This document shows positions 49,501 through 63,700 of a DNA stretch of 64,000 nt, one piece after another. Each line of letters begins with the position of its first letter. Position 1 is the stretch's first letter. This DNA comes from Scylla paramamosain (lineage: Eukaryota > Arthropoda > Malacostraca > Decapoda > Portunidae). The notes beneath the pieces are model-generated. The model did no database searches, was not told the origin of the DNA, and saw only the letters and a list, made by a program, of their open reading frames with translations. The stretch lies in the NCBI RefSeq assembly GCF_035594125.1, contig NC_087190.1, positions 7,925,539-7,989,538 on the forward strand. Reading direction: 5' to 3'. A program made the position numbers and the translations under genes.

Positions 49501-52433
49501 AACAAAAAAAAAAAAAAATTGCCGTTTTTATATATTTATTTATTTTTCTTTATAAAGAGTGTTATTTGTGGGTTTTAGTTTTTTGTTTCTTAAGGAACTT
49601 AAATTCACTCATAATACATGTTTCTCGTAATGTCCTTTCGTTTCCCAGACATAGGGTTCTTTGCATGTATTTTCGCGTTTTTATAGGTAGCATGATCAGA
49701 AACACTCAAAATACATGTTTTTGGTAATGTTATTTTAATTCTCCATAAAGGGTGTTTTGCATTCGTTTTAGCGTTTTGGTATGTAAGGAGCTCAAAGAAA
49801 CTTAAAGGCAAGTTCTTGGTAAAATTTGGTTTCACTCCCATGTAATGTTATTGCCCTGCTTTTTAGTGCTTTATTGCCTAACACGCTCAAAAAAACCCAA
49901 AGTCACTTTTCTGGTAATGTCATTTCTTACCAACATAAAGCTAGTTTTGCATGCAATTTGGGGTTTTGGTAAATAAGAATGTGAAAAATACTCAAAATAC
50001 ACGCATTTCGTAAGGTTGTTATGTTTTTCATTTAAGAGTGTTATTCATGAGTACCAGCGTTTTGGTAACTAAGAAACTTCTCAATATACACGAGTTTTTG
50101 CGTTTTTTGCCTTGTCGTTCTTGTGAAACTATAAAACACTCATTATTCACGTTTCTCGTAATGTCCTTTTGTTTCCCAATATAGAGTGCTTTGCATCCTT
50201 TTTCGCGTTTTTTGTAGGTAACAAGATTAAAAACACTCAAAATATACCATTTTGGTAATATTCTATTTCTTCATATTTGTTGGTTTGCATCCGTTTTAGC
50301 GTTTTTCTACCTAAAACACAGAAAAGACGCGTTTTCAGTATTTTGTTTTGGATTCTCATATAGAGTGACTTCCATATTATTTATCGTTTTGATGCCTAAC
50401 AAGCTGAAAATCACTCAAAAGACAGGTTTCTGGTAAAGTCGTTTAATTTCCTCATATAGGTGGCTTTGCATGCACTTTAGGGTTTGGTAAATAACAGTCC
50501 GAAAAAAAAGCTAAAATTAACTTTTTTGATAATGATCTTTTATCACATAATTGCCCTAAATTATGCCAGAATTTTGCATCTCGGTACCTATGAAGATGAA
50601 TAAAAAAAAAAAATTCCTCTTTTTCTATTTATTTATTTATTTATTATTTTCTAAATAAAGAGTGTTACTTATGGGGTTTAGCTTTTTGATTCTTAAGGAA
50701 CTTGAAAACACTCATAATACACGTTTCTCGTAATATCCTTTCCTTTCCCAAACATAAGGTTCTTTGCATGTATTTAAGCGTTTTTTATAGATAACATGAT
50801 TAAAAAACACTCAAAATACCTATTGTTGGTTATGTTATTTTGTTTCTATATAAAGTGTGTTTTGCATGCGTTTTAGCGCATATAAGGAGCTGAAAAACAC
50901 TTAAAGGTAAGTTCTTGGTAAACGTTGGTTTTATTCCATGTAATGTGATTGCCCTGCTTTTTAGCGCTTTATTGCCTAACACTTTCAAAAACATTCAAAA
51001 GACACTTTTCTGGTAATGTCATTTTTTTCCCACATAAAGCTATATTCACATGGAATTTCGTTTTTTTTTTTTAACTAAGAATGTGAAATAACACTCAAAA
51101 TACACGCATTTAGTAAGGTTGTTCTGTTTTTCAATTAAGAGTTTTATTCATGAGTTTCAACATTTTGGTATCTAAGAAACTTTTCCATGTATACGAGTTT
51201 TGGTGTTTTTTGCCTTGTGGATCTTGTGAAACTATAAAACACTCATTATACACGTTTCTCGTAATGTCCTTTTGTTTCCCAATATAGAGTGCCTTGCATG
51301 CATTTTCGCGTTTTTTGTATTAACAAGTTCAAAAACACTCAAAATATACGTTTTTAGTGATGTTTTTCTATTTCTTCGTATTGGTTGGTTTGCATCCGTT
51401 TTAGCGTTTTTCTACGTAAAACACTGAGAAGACATGTTTTCAGTAATTTTGTTTTGGATTCCCATATTGAGTGACTTCAATGGTATTTATCGTTTTGGTG
51501 CCTAACATGCTAAAAAACACTCAAAAGACAGGTTTCTTGTAAAGTCGTTTAATTTCCTTGTAATTTCCTTTCCTTCCTTCTTGTAAAGTCGTTTAATAGG
51601 GTGCTTTGCATGCACTTTAGGGTTTGGTACATAACAGTCCGAAAAAAAATCTGAAATTAACTTTTTTGATAATGTTCTTTTTTCCATATAATTTCTCTGA
51701 ATTTTGCCAGAATTTTGGCATCTTGGTACTTATGAAGAAAAAAAAAACTGCTATTTTTTATTGATTTATTCATTTTTTTCTATAAAGAGTGTTATTTGTG
51801 GGTTTTAGCTTTTTGGTACTTAAGGAACTTAAAAACACTCATAATACACGTTTCTCATAATGTCCTTTCGTTTCCCAAATATAGGGTTCTTTGCATGTAT
51901 TTAAGCGTTTTTATAGGTAATGATCAAAATCACTCAAAATACATGTTTTTGGTAATGTTTTTCTGTTTCCCCATAAAGGGTGTTTTGCATGCATTTTAGC
52001 GTTTCAATATGTAAGGAGCTCAAAAACACTTAAAGGCAAGTTCTTGGTAAAATTTGGTTTTATTCTTATGTAATGTGATTGCCCTGCTTTTTAGTGCTTT
52101 ATTGCCTAACACGCTCAAAAACACTCAAAAGACTCTCTTCTGGTAATGTCTTTTTTTTTCACATAAAGCTAGTTTCGCATGCAATTTGGGGTTTTGGTAA
52201 CTAAGAATGTGAAAAACACTCAAAATACACGCATTTGGTAAGGTTATTCTGTATCTCAATTAAGAGTGTTATTCATGAGTTTCAGCGTTTTGGTACCTAA
52301 GAATCTCAAAAACACTCATAATGCACGTTTCTCGTAATGTCGCTCTTTTTCTTCATATAGAGTGCTTTGCATGCATTTTGGCATTTTTTTTCACGTAATA
52401 GCTGAAAAACACTGAAAATACACGCTTTTGGTA
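46521..52433 (+). repeat. B-type higher-order repeat array, last block
   Basis: HOR anchors lie near 47,184, 48,320, 49,559, 50,662 and 51,789. The clearest full units are 49,559-50,662 (1,103 bp) and 50,662-51,789 (1,127 bp). Counting landmark pairs in the first gives about twelve subunits. Near 48,838 an AACTAGCTAGTTTCGC join repeats a group of subunits. Near 51,555-51,600 a T/C-rich filler repeats the CTTGTAAAGTCGTTTAAT motif. The block ends in the same six subunits plus junction monomer seen before LINE copy 1, and then LINE copy 2 follows. Confidence 0.9.
47745..47768. repeat. Extra perfect 10-bp hairpin, second copy
   Basis: This is the same CTTGTGGTTC / TTGT / GAACCACAAG stem-loop as at 24,143, in the same HOR subunit. 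It is followed by TTCTTTTGCCCGAAAATAAT, with one base different from the first copy. Both arms are intact in both copies. Confidence 0.85.
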
Positions 52434-52460
52434 ATAAGAACATAAGAACATAAGAAATAA
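52434..52460 (-). repeat. LINE 3' terminal octamer tail, copy 2
   Basis: The plus strand reads TAAGAACATAAGAACATAAG, which is two tandem TTATGTTC octamers in element orientation. Copy 1 has one. The difference is a simple tandem-repeat length change after duplication. Confidence 0.75.
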
Positions 52461-52559
52461 GTAAATCTGCAAGAAGGCATCAGGCCTACAAGTGGCAGTA
52501 CTTGTATGAAATATGCCTACCTATTTCCACCTATCATCCCCATCCATAAATGTGTAATT

Positions 52560-54484
52560 TTCTCTTACTGTTCCCAAATGCCTCAACACTAACAGTTTGA
52601 TTACTACGTCCGTTCCAATTATCTACTACTCTATTTGAACATTTTTTGAACATCAAGTTTTCTGGCTTGAACCCGTTTTTCTTGTTCTATCATATTTACA
52701 AATTCTAAGAATTTTCCTTATGTTCCCTTTATTATAACCCATATACCACTAAAAGACTTCTATTAGGTCCACTCTTAATCTACGTCTCTTTAAAGAATGT
52801 AAATTTAACAGCTTGAATATCGCTTCGTAAGGAATGCTCCTCATCCCCTGTATCCTTTTAGTCATTTTCCTTTGTACTGATTCTAATAGACCTTTATCCT
52901 TCCAGTGATGTGGTGACCAGAATTGGACAGCGTAGTCTAGATGAAGTCTCACCAGCGCCAAATGTAACTCTAATATTACTTCGGGAGTTCTACTTTTAGC
53001 ACTCCTGAAAATGAATCATAATACACTATTTGCTTTGTTTCTGGCCTCTTTCCATTGCTTTCTTAGACGATGTTCAGATATAACCTTAAATCTCAAATCT
53101 TTTACTTACCCTGAACCTACCAGAACTTGGTTGTTCATTGTGTAACTACTGTGTGGGTTTCTTCTACTTACGCTAAATGCTTTGCATTTGTTGACATTAA
53201 ACTGAATTTGCCATCTGTCCGTCCATTCGTTCAACCTATTCAAATCTCCCTGTAAGGCGATGGTATGCGATTCTGACCTAATCAATCTACATATTCTCGT
53301 GTCATCCGCAAATTTACTAACAACACTACTAATTCCACTATCCAAGCCATTGACATATATTACAAATAACATCGGCCCTAATACTAATCATCCCTTTGTC
53401 ACCCCACTAATTACTTGACCCCACTCCGATTTAGAGCCGTTTATTACAACACTCTGTCGCCTGACGCTTAGCCATGACCTTATCCAATCTAAACACCTCA
53501 TCTCTCTCGTGCGCCCTAACTTTTCTCAGTAGCCTCTGATGGGGTACCTTGTCAAACGCTTTACTAAAGTCCTGATAGAGGATGCCATAACTATTACCAT
53601 TATCTGCCGCCTTGTAAACCTTACTGTATAAACTTACCAAGTTTCTCAGGTAAGACTGCCCATTCCAGAAGCCGTGCTGTACTCGTAACTGAGTTATCAA
53701 GTTATGTTTGTCTAAATGCTCTTAAATGTTCTTCGCTATTATTGACTCCATTATTTTACATTCAACAGAAATTAAGCTGACAGGTTAGACGTTAAAGTTT
53801 TATCTCCTTTCTTAAAGGTAGGTACTATATTCGCCTGCCTCCAAATTACCGATACCTCACATGACTAAAGTGATTTCCTAAGGACAGAAACTAACAGATT
53901 ACTTATAACCTTTTTCCTTTCCTTAAATACTGTGGAATATATTTCATCTGGTCCTGGTGACTTGAACTTTTCAACTTATCTATCTCCTGTTCCACTATCT
54001 CTTTTAGTCATGGTAATATCTGTCAGCTTCTCATCCTCTTCTACTCTAAATATCTTCTCACTATTCGGCAAATCCTGCATGTTTTCCTGGGCAAAGACAA
54101 TTAAAAAATACTCGCTCACAATTTTACTAATCTCCTCTCAACAACTAATCAGGTCCCATTCTGCTGTCTTTAAGGAACTATTGTTTCTCTATTCTTCGTC
54201 TTATATGCCTGATAAAATCCCTTGAGGTCCATCTTCGCCTGGCTGGCTACCTTTAATTCATAACTATTTTTAGCTTCCCTTTTTAAACTCCTGACTTTTC
54301 TAATTCATTATATTATGGCCTTAAAACCACTTCCCCTGTCTTTAATCTCATATATACTTCTCCTTCGCCCTATGTAGTGTTTTAACCTCAGTCATCCATT
54401 TAGGATCATTCTTCTGCGATCTTTTTCTTCTGTAAGGGATGTTCCCTAACTTTCCTGAATGTAATTTATCAACGAAATATTTAT
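52560..54484 (-). pseudogene. Broken LINE reverse transcriptase ORF, copy 2
   Basis: This has the same domain order as copy 1. The N-terminal remnant near 54,348-54,484 includes NKYFVDKLHSGKLGNIPYRR and KNDPKWMTEVKTLHRAK. RT motif A (YQDFSKAFDKVPHQRLL) lies within 53,431-53,700. Motif C reads FADDT within 53,106-53,372, so the catalytic aspartate pair survives here, unlike copy 1. A TGA stop falls in the motif B region near 53,390, and other frameshifts separate the pieces. The C-terminal piece at 52,749-52,961 reads HLDYAVQFWSPHHWKD and QRKMTKRIQGMRSIPYEAI. It cannot produce a full enzyme. Confidence 0.87.
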
Positions 54485-57400
54485 TTCGCTTCTCCATAAA
54501 AGGGTGTTTTGCATGGGTTTTAGCGTTTCTGTACATAAGAACCTATAAAACACGTTTTTAGTAATGTTATTTTGTATTCCTTTATAGAGTGCTTTCGATG
54601 CTTTTTAGCGTTCTGGTGTCTAACACGTTGAAAAACACTCAAAAGGCACGTTGATGATAATGTTTCGTTTCCCGATAAAGGGGGCTTCCAATGCATTTTG
54701 TCTTTTGGTACTTAACAATATGAAAAAGAGTTTAAGTAAAAGTTTTCGGTAGAGTTTTTTTTTTCCATACAAAGTGCTAATCATGTGTTTTTGAGTCTTG
54801 GTACCTAAAAAGCTCAAAATCTCTCATAATACACTTTTCTCGTAATGTCCTTTGTTTTCTCCATGTAGGATGCTTTGCGTGTAATTTGGCATTTTTGTAC
54901 TTAACAAGCACAAAAACAATCAAAATATAAGTTTTTGGTAATGTTATTCTGTTTCTCCGTTTCAGCGATTTCGGACGTAAGGTCAAAAACACTCTAAAGA
55001 TACTTTCTTGGTAATGTTATTTTATATTGCCAAATAGGGTGCTTTCAATACTTTTTAGCATTTTGATTCCTAACACTGAAGTAAACACTCAAAAGACACG
55101 TTTCCTGTAATATAGTTTTGCTTTTTCATATAGGGATCTGCATGCATTATGATGTTTTGCTACATAATGTGAAAAACGCTCAAAATAAAGGTTTTAGCTA
55201 ATGTTGTTCCTTTTCTCTATATAGGGTGCTATTCATGCGTTTTAGCGTTTTGGTATTTGGGAAGCTCAAAAACACTAACAAAACTTGTTTCTCCTAATGT
55301 CTTTCTATTTCTTCATAAAGGATGCTTAGTATGTTTTTTGACGTTTTGGTACATAACAAGGTAAAAAAAAAAAAAAAAACACTAAAAAACACATTTTTGG
55401 TGATGTTCTGTTTCTCCATTAAGAGATATAGGATATATTAAATTTTCATTCAGGCGGTTTGGTGTTTGGTACCTAAGAGACTCAAAACACTGATAATGCA
55501 CGTTTCTCGTAATGTCCTATCGTTTCCACATACAGGGTGCTTTACATGCATTTTTAAGTTGATGTACGTAACAGACTGAAAAAGACTCAAAATACACGTT
55601 TTAGGTAAGGTTTTTCTATTTGGTAGGCTTATTTTTGTTTCTTGCACGTGGTTTAGCGTTTTGGAACGTAAAAAGATTAAAACACTTAAAAGACATGCTT
55701 TTAGTAATGTTATTTTGCATTTCTATATAAAGTGCTTTCCATGTTATTTAGCGTTTTCGTGCCTAACACGCTGAAAAACACATAAAAACACATTTCTTAC
55801 ATTGTTGTTTAATTTTCTCGTATAGCGAGCAAACATTATGATGTTTTGCTACCTGACAATGTGAAAAAAAAAACATTCAAATTACACGATTTTGGTAATG
55901 TTTTTCTCTTTCTCCATACAGTGTGCTTCTCATTTATTTTAGCGTTTTGGTACCTGAGAAGCTGAAAAAAAAAAAACTCATAATACACGTTTTTTGTCAT
56001 GTCCTTTCATTTCCTCATATAGGCTCTTTTTGGTGCTTTGGTACCTAACAGGGTGTTTGCATGTATTTTGACATTTTAGTTCGTAAGAACCTAAAAAAAT
56101 CACTCTAAAGAGACGTTTTAGTAGTTTTGCATTCCCCTATAGGGTGATTTCGTTGCTTCTTACTGATTTGGTGCCTAACACGCTCAAAAATAACAAAAGA
56201 CAAGTTTCTAGTGATTTCGTTTCATTTCTTCATATAGGTTGCTTTACATGCATGTTCGCATTTTGGTAATTATCAATGTAAAAAAATACACGTTTTTGGT
56301 AAGTTTGTTCTTTTTCTTCAGAGCACTATTGAAGCTTTTTACTGATTTGGTACTTAAGAGAGTGATAAAAAAAAACATAACAAACGTTTCTCGTAATGTC
56401 CTTTCATTTCCATATGCAGGGTGTTTTGTTTGATGATAGGCGATTTTGTACATAATAAGCTCAAAGACACTCAAAATACACGTTTTTGGTAAGTGTATTC
56501 TATTTCTCCATATAGGGTATTTTCATGCGTTTTTGATGTTTCATATATCTATATATGGGTCTTTGCATGCATTTTGGCTTTTTGGTAACTAACAATGTCA
56601 TAACCAAAATGCACGTTTTTTTTTTTTTTTTTGGCAATATTGTTCTTTTTCTCCATATAGAGCGTTATTCATGCGTTTTACCCTTTTGATACTAAGAAGG
56701 TCAAAAACACTCATAATACACGTTTATCGTAATGTCTTCTGATTTTTCCCATATAGGGTATTTTCCATTCATTTAGGCGTTTTTTATGTAACAATCTTAT
56801 AAAACATTAAAAATACTTGTTTTTGGTAATGTTATTCTGTTTCTCCATAAAGGATGTTTTCTGTTTTTTTTTCTTTTATCGTTTTGGTACGTAGGACACT
56901 CAAAAGAAACGTTTTCTTAATGTTGTTTTGTATTCCCATATCAGGTGATTTGTATAATTTTTAGCATTTTTGTGCCTAACACGCTGAAGAACATATTTTA
57001 GACACGTTTCTGAAATCTCGTTTCCTTTCCCCAAATAGGGGGCTTTACATGCTTTATGGCGTTTTCATTCATAACAATGTGAAAACACTGAAAATATACG
57101 TTTTTGGTAATGTTATTTCATATAGAGTGTTATTCATGCATTTTAGCGACTTCGTACCTAATAAGTTAAAAAAAAAAAAAAAAATAGTACACATTTTAGT
57201 AACGTCTTTTCATTTTCCCAGTTAAGATACTATATATGCATTTTGGTGTTTTTCTACTTAACTAACTCAAAAACACTCGAAATATTTGTTTTTGATATTA
57301 TTATTTCTCCATGTTTTTTTTTTTTTTTTCATGCGATTTAGCGTTTCGGTACGTAAGAAACTCAAAATCACTGAAAACAGACGTTTTTGGTTAAGTTGTT

Positions 57401-57513
57401 TTGTTTTCCTTTATAGGGTGCTTTCCATGCTTTTTAGCGTTTTGGTGCCTAGCACGCCAATAAACATTCAAAAGGCACTTTTCTGGAAATCGCGTTTCCT
57501 TTCCTCATTTAGG

Positions 57514-58020
57514 GTACAAAAACATGTATTAGTAGTGTTTTCGAAAGCGCCAAAGTGCATGAAAAGTAAGCTATACTGGAGAAACAAACAAAAACGTGTC
57601 TTTTGAGTGTTTTCAGCTTTTTACGTACCAAAACACTATAATGCAGAGAAAAGAAACTTCATGGATAAACAGAATAATATTGCCAAAAACGTGTATTTTG
57701 AATGTTTTTCAGCTTATTACATACCAATACGCAAAAATTCATCCATTTCACCCTCTATAGGGTAAAGAGACGATATTCACAGAAAAAATGTTATTTCGGG
57801 GCTTCTCAGCTTTAGGCACCAAAACTCTAAAGAGCATGGAAGACACTCTATATAAAAATCAAAACAATATTATCAAAATGGTGTCTTTTGAGTGTTTTTG
57901 AGCTTCTTACGTTCCAAAATGCTAAAACGCGTGCACAATAGCCTTTATCAGAAGACATTACCAAAAACGTATGATTTAAGCGTTTTCCAGCTTTTTAGAA
58001 ACCAAAACGCCTAAATGGAT
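57514..58020 (-). repeat. Inverted patch of A-type monomers, second copy
   Basis: This is the counterpart of the inverted patch at 1,214-1,675, with the same two junctions. It is about 45 bases longer: it keeps part of a monomer (CCCTCTATAGGGTAAAGAGA region near 57,750) that is shortened in the left copy. Confidence 0.8.
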
Positions 58021-58447
58021 GTGCTAATCACGTGTTTCAGTATTTTATTACCTAAGAAGCTCAAAAACACTTATAATATACGTTTTTGGTAATGTTCTGT
58101 TTTTTATATATGGTTTTCTGTATAGATTGTCGTACCTAACATGAGGAAAAAACCCATTTGTTTGGTTAATGCTTTTTTCTCCATATAGAGTGATATTCAC
58201 GTGTTTTATTGTTTTCGTACATAAGATGTTGGAAAACACTCATAAATATATTTTTTCTTAACTTTTCGTTTCTCAATGTCCATTAATTTGTGTGCATTTT
58301 GGCGTTTTCGTACCCAACAAGCTCAAAAACACTCAAAACACACATTTTTGGTAATGTTCTATTTCACCATAAAGGAAGATTTGCACGCTTTTTAGAAATT
58401 CGGTACGTAAGAAGCTCAAAAACATTCAAAAGACACGTTTTCGATGT

Positions 58448-58467
58448 TATATATATATATATTTTTT
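58448..58467. repeat. Short (TA)n tract, counterpart of the long tract at 2,107
   Basis: About 15 bases of TA are followed by six T, then CCTATATAGAGTGTTTTCC. The left copy has about 120 bases of TA and about 20 T, and it lacks the following ~30 bases of monomer seen here. Confidence 0.93.
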
Positions 58468-60606
58468 CCTATATAGAGTGTTTTCCATGTTCTTTTTTTT
58501 TTGTGGGGTTGGTTTCTAATATGGTCAAAACACTCAAATGACACGTTTCCGGTAATATAATTTCTTTACATCAAATAGTGTGCTGTCTGCATTTTGGCGT
58601 TTTGGTAGCTAATGATCGGGAGAACTCTCAAAACACGCGTTTATAGTAATGTTGTCCTCTTTCTCCATAAAGGGTGTTTTTCATGCGTTTTAGAGTTTTA
58701 GTACGTAAGAAACTGAAAAACACTCAAAAGACAAGTTTTTGTTAATATTGATTGCTTTTCCTATACAGGTTGTCTTGCATGCACTTTGGTGTTTTTGTAT
58801 CTAACAAGCTCAAAAACACTCAGCATACAAGTTTTTCGTAATGTTGGTCTGTTTTATTTTTTCTATGTATGGTGTTCACTATGTTTTTAGGCGTTTTGGT
58901 ACCTATCATGGGAAAAAAAAAAAAAACTCATAAAGTACGCTTTTGGTATTGTTGTTTTGTTTCTGCAAATATAGTATTAATCACGTGTTTTAGACTTTTG
59001 GTATCTATGAAGCTGAAAAAGACATAATACACCTTTATGTTAATATCGTTTTTTTTTACCTATATAGGGTAATTTGCATACATTTTGGAGTTTTGTTACC
59101 TAACAAGCTAAAACAAAAATCTCAGAACATACGTTTTTGCTAATATTGTTTTGGACGCCTTTTATCGTTTTGGTACTTAAGAAGCTAAAAAAACACTCGA
59201 TTTTGTTAGTTATCTTGTTTTCCCATATAGGGTGTTTTCCTTGCTTGCGTTTTGCTGCCTAATACGCTCAAAACACCTAAATGGCAAGTTTCTGGTGGTT
59301 TTGCTACTGGTTTTGTTAATGTTTTTTTTTCTCTCTCATATAGAGTAATATTCACGTGTTTTAGTGTTTTGGTACATAAAAAAATAAAAATAAAAACACT
59401 CATAATACACGTTTCTGTTAATATCGTTTCGTTTCCTTAAATAGGGTTCTTTGCATGCAATATGGGGTCTAGTACCTAACAATTTAAAAGACACTGAAAT
59501 AAGAATTTTTTGCTAAAGTTTCCCATAAATGTTTCTTTGCTCACATTTTAGCGTTTTGTACGCTGAAAAACACTAAAAAGAAACGTTTTTGACAATGTTG
59601 TTTTCTTTTCTCATATAGAGCTATTTCCATGCTTTTTAGCTTTTTGTTGCCTAATTTGCTTGAAAATTCCTAAATGGCACGTTGCAGGTACTATCTTTTA
59701 GTTACTCCAGACAAGGTATTCTACAGGCATTCTGTCGTTTTGGTACCTAACTTAAAAACACTTAAAACACACGTTTTTGTTAATGTTCTATTTCTCAGTA
59801 AAGTGTGTTTTGCATCACTTTTAGAGTTTCGGTGCGTACGAAGCTGAAAAACACTCAAAAGATATGTTTTTGGTAATATTTTTTTTTCTCTCTCTTCTTC
59901 TATAGGATGCTTTGCATGTACTTTGGCGTTTTGATAACTAACAAACTCAAAAATATTCATAATACATGTTTGTGATCATGTTGTTCTGTTTCTTCACATA
60001 GGGTGCTTTATATGTATTTTGGCGTTTTGGTCCCTAACATGGGGAAAAGCACCCATAATACACGTTTTTCGTAATGATGTTCTGTTTCTTCATATAGAAT
60101 GCTATTTACGTGTTTTAGTGTTTCGTTACATAAGAAGCTGAAAAACAGCGTTAATATCTTTTCTTTTCCCCATATCTGAAACTTTGCATGCATTTTGGCG
60201 ATTAGTTATCTAACAAGCTCAAAAACACTCAAACACACGTTTTTTGCTAATATTGTTCTGTTTTTTTTCATAAATTGTTATCGTTTTGGTACGTAAGAAG
60301 CTCAAGAGCACACAAAGGACACGTTTTTGTTGAAGTTCTTTCGTTTTCCTATATACGTAGGGTATTTTCCATGTTTTTTTTTTTTTTTTAGCGTTTTGGT
60401 GCCTAATACCCTAAAAAAAAAAAACACCTAAATGACACGTTTTTGGAAATGTCGTTTCGTTACTTCATATAGGGCGCTCTGCATCCATTTCGGCGTTTTA
60501 CTACTTATTACGCTGATAATACACGTTGGTATTTTTTTTTTTTCTCCACAAACAGTGTTTTCCATGCGTTTTACCGTACGTAAGCTGAAAAACACTCGAC
60601 ACATTT

Positions 60607-60781
<175 letters not shown>

Positions 60782-63700
60782 GTTTTTTTCATACAGGGTG
60801 CTTTGCATGCACTTTGGTGATTTAGCACCTAAGAAGCTCAAAAACATGTAAAAGACGTTTTTAGTAATGTTGTTCTGTTTCTAGATATAGTGTGCTATTG
60901 ACGTTTTTTAGCGTTCTTTTTCTTTTAACCTAAGAAGCTGAAAATACTCATAATACTCTTTCAATATCCTTTTTTTTTTTTTTTTATCCAATATCTTGAT
61001 ATTTTTATTGAATTTCACGTTTTGGTTCCTAACAAGTTGGAACTCGCTGAAATCACACTTTTTTTTTGTAATGTATCCCCATAAAACGTGTTTTCCACGC
61101 ACTTTAGCGTTTTGATACATAAGAAGCTCAAAAACACTCAAAAAATATCTTTCTGGTAATGTCGCTCCGTGCTTTGCATGCATTTTGCAGTTTTGGTAGA
61201 TAAGAAGCTCAAAACACTCAATAAACACGTTTTATGCAATGTTTTTTTTTTTTTCTGTTTCTCTATAAAGGGTACGTAAGAAGCTGAAAAACACTAAAAA
61301 TACATGTTTTTGGTTATGTTGTTTGCTTTTCCAATATAGAGCGTTTTGGTACATAAGATTTTCAAAAACACTCAAAAGGAGCTGTTTTTTTTTGGTAATC
61401 TCGTTCGGCTACTAAAATGGTGATTTCATTCATTTTGCAGTTTTGATAGCTGAGAAGCTCAACAACACTCAATATGGTCTTTTTTTGCAACTTTTTTCTT
61501 TCTCCATGAAGGATTTTTTGTATGCACTTTTAGCGTTTTGGTAAATAAGAAGCTCAAAACACTTATAATGCACGTTTTAGATAATGTTCTGATTTCTTTA
61601 TGTAGGGTGTTTTGTATATATTTTGGCGTTTTAGCACTTAACATAGAGAAAATCACCCATAATAAATATTTTTTTTTTATATAATGTTGTTCTGTGTCTC
61701 CTTATAGATTCCTATTCATGTGTTTTAGCGTTTTGGTACATAAGAAGCTAAAAAAAAAAAAAAACGCTCATAATACACGTTTCTGTTAATATCGTTTCCT
61801 TTAGATATATCAAATCATTCATTTAGGCATTTTAATACCTAAACCTAACAATCTGGAAAACACACAAATCATACGTTTTTGGTAATATTGTTCAGTTTCT
61901 CTGTAAAAGGTATTTAACACGTGTTTTAGCGTTTTGGTACGTAAGAAGCTTAAAGAAAAAAAAACACAAAATACACAGTTTTGATATTTTATAATGAATG
62001 TTTTTCTTCCTTTTTACTGTTTGTTGCCTAATATCCTCAAAAACACTTTTTTTGACACGTTTCTGGGAATGTCGTGTTCTAACCCCGGATAGGGTGATTT
62101 ATATATATTTTGGAGGGTTGGTATCTAATAAGCTGGAACTACTGAAAAGATGTTTTTGGTATTGTTATTTGCTATTCACATATAGGGTAATTTGCGTGCA
62201 TTTTGGCGTTTTGGTACCTAACAATCTTAATAACACTCATAATACGCCATTCTAGTAATCTTTTTTTTTTTTTTTGTTATATAGGGTGCTTGTCTGCATT
62301 TGACGTTTTAGTACGTAACATGGCGAAAACACTCATAATACACGTTTTTGGTAATGTTGTTCTATTTTTCCATATAGAGAGCGATTCACGTAGTTTAGTG
62401 TTTTGGTATCAATAATGTTGAAAAACACTTATAACACCCGTTTCTGTTAATATCGTTTCGTTTCCCAGTAACGGATACTTTGGATGCATTTTGGTGTTTG
62501 TTACCTAAATAGCTCAAAAACACTCAAAACACACGTTTTTCTTAATATAGTTTTGTTTCACCTCAAAGGGTGTTTTACATATGTTTTAGTGTTTTGGTAC
62601 GTAAGAAGCTTAAGATTTCTTAAAAGACACGTTGTTGATAATGTTGCTTTGTTTCCCTCTGCTTTCTAGCGTTTTCGTGCCTAATATGCTCAAATCACAC
62701 AAATTACACGTTTCTGGTGATGTCAATTCGCTACCCAAATAGGGTGCTTTGCATGCATTTTCACGTTTCGGTACCCAACAAGTTGGAAAACAATGAAAAG
62801 ACAAATTCTCGGTTATGTACTTCTGTTTCTCCATAAACAACGTTTTGTATGCGTTTTCGCGTTTTGGTACTAAGAAGTTGAAAAACGTTGAAAAGACACG
62901 TTTTTGTTATTGTTATTTGTTTTTGCCTTATTGGGAGTTTGCATGCACTTTAGTGTTTTGGTAAAAACACTCATAATACACATTTTTGTAATATTATTCT
63001 GTGCTTTATATGCATTTTAACATTTTGGTACCTAACATTGAGAAAAGCACTCATAATACAAGTTTTGATGATGCTGTTCTGTTTCTCAATATAGTGATAT
63101 TCACGTATTTTTAGCGTTTTGTTACTGAAGAAGTTGAAAAACAATTATAACACACGTTTCTGCTAATATCGTTTCGTTTCCCTATATCGGGTGATTATCA
63201 TGGACTTTGGTGTTTTGTTATCTAACAAGCCCAAAAACAATGAAGAAACACATTTTTTGGTAATGTTCTGTTTCTCTATAAACAGTGTTACACTGTTTTA
63301 GCCTTTTGGTTCGGAAGAAGCTCAAAAACACTCAAAAGACGTGTTTTTGATAAAGAGTGTTTTCAATGTTTTTGTAGCTTTTTTTGTGGCTAATATGCTA
63401 AAAAAACACAGAAATGACACATCTCTGGGAATGCCGTTTCGTTACCTCAAATAGGATGCTTTGTATGTGTTTTGTTATTTTGGTACCCAACATATTGGAA
63501 AAAAAAAGAAAAAAAACTCAAAACACGTTTTTGGCAACGTTGCTCTGTTTCTCCATAAAGAGCGTTTCGCATGTTTTAACTTTTTTGGTATGTTACGAGC
63601 TTAAAAAAAATCATAACGCACGTTTTTGTATCCAAAATGCATATAAAGCAATTTGTATGAGTGCTCTGTATGCATTTTGGGGTTTTGGTACCTAAACACA

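Larger units (their letters stand above)
52434..54486 (-). mobile_element. 5'-truncated CR1-like LINE fragment, copy 2
   Basis: This is a full-length match to the fragment at 12,820-14,882, with the same truncation point, 3' end and satellite flanks on both sides. It therefore arose by duplication of DNA already carrying the insertion, not by a second insertion. In one stretch of about 150 bases near the 3' end I count roughly a dozen mismatches by eye. Copy-specific changes include loss of about 20 bases near 52,635 (relative to 13,016-13,043) and retention of two TTATGTTC octamers at 52,434-52,455. Confidence 0.88.
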
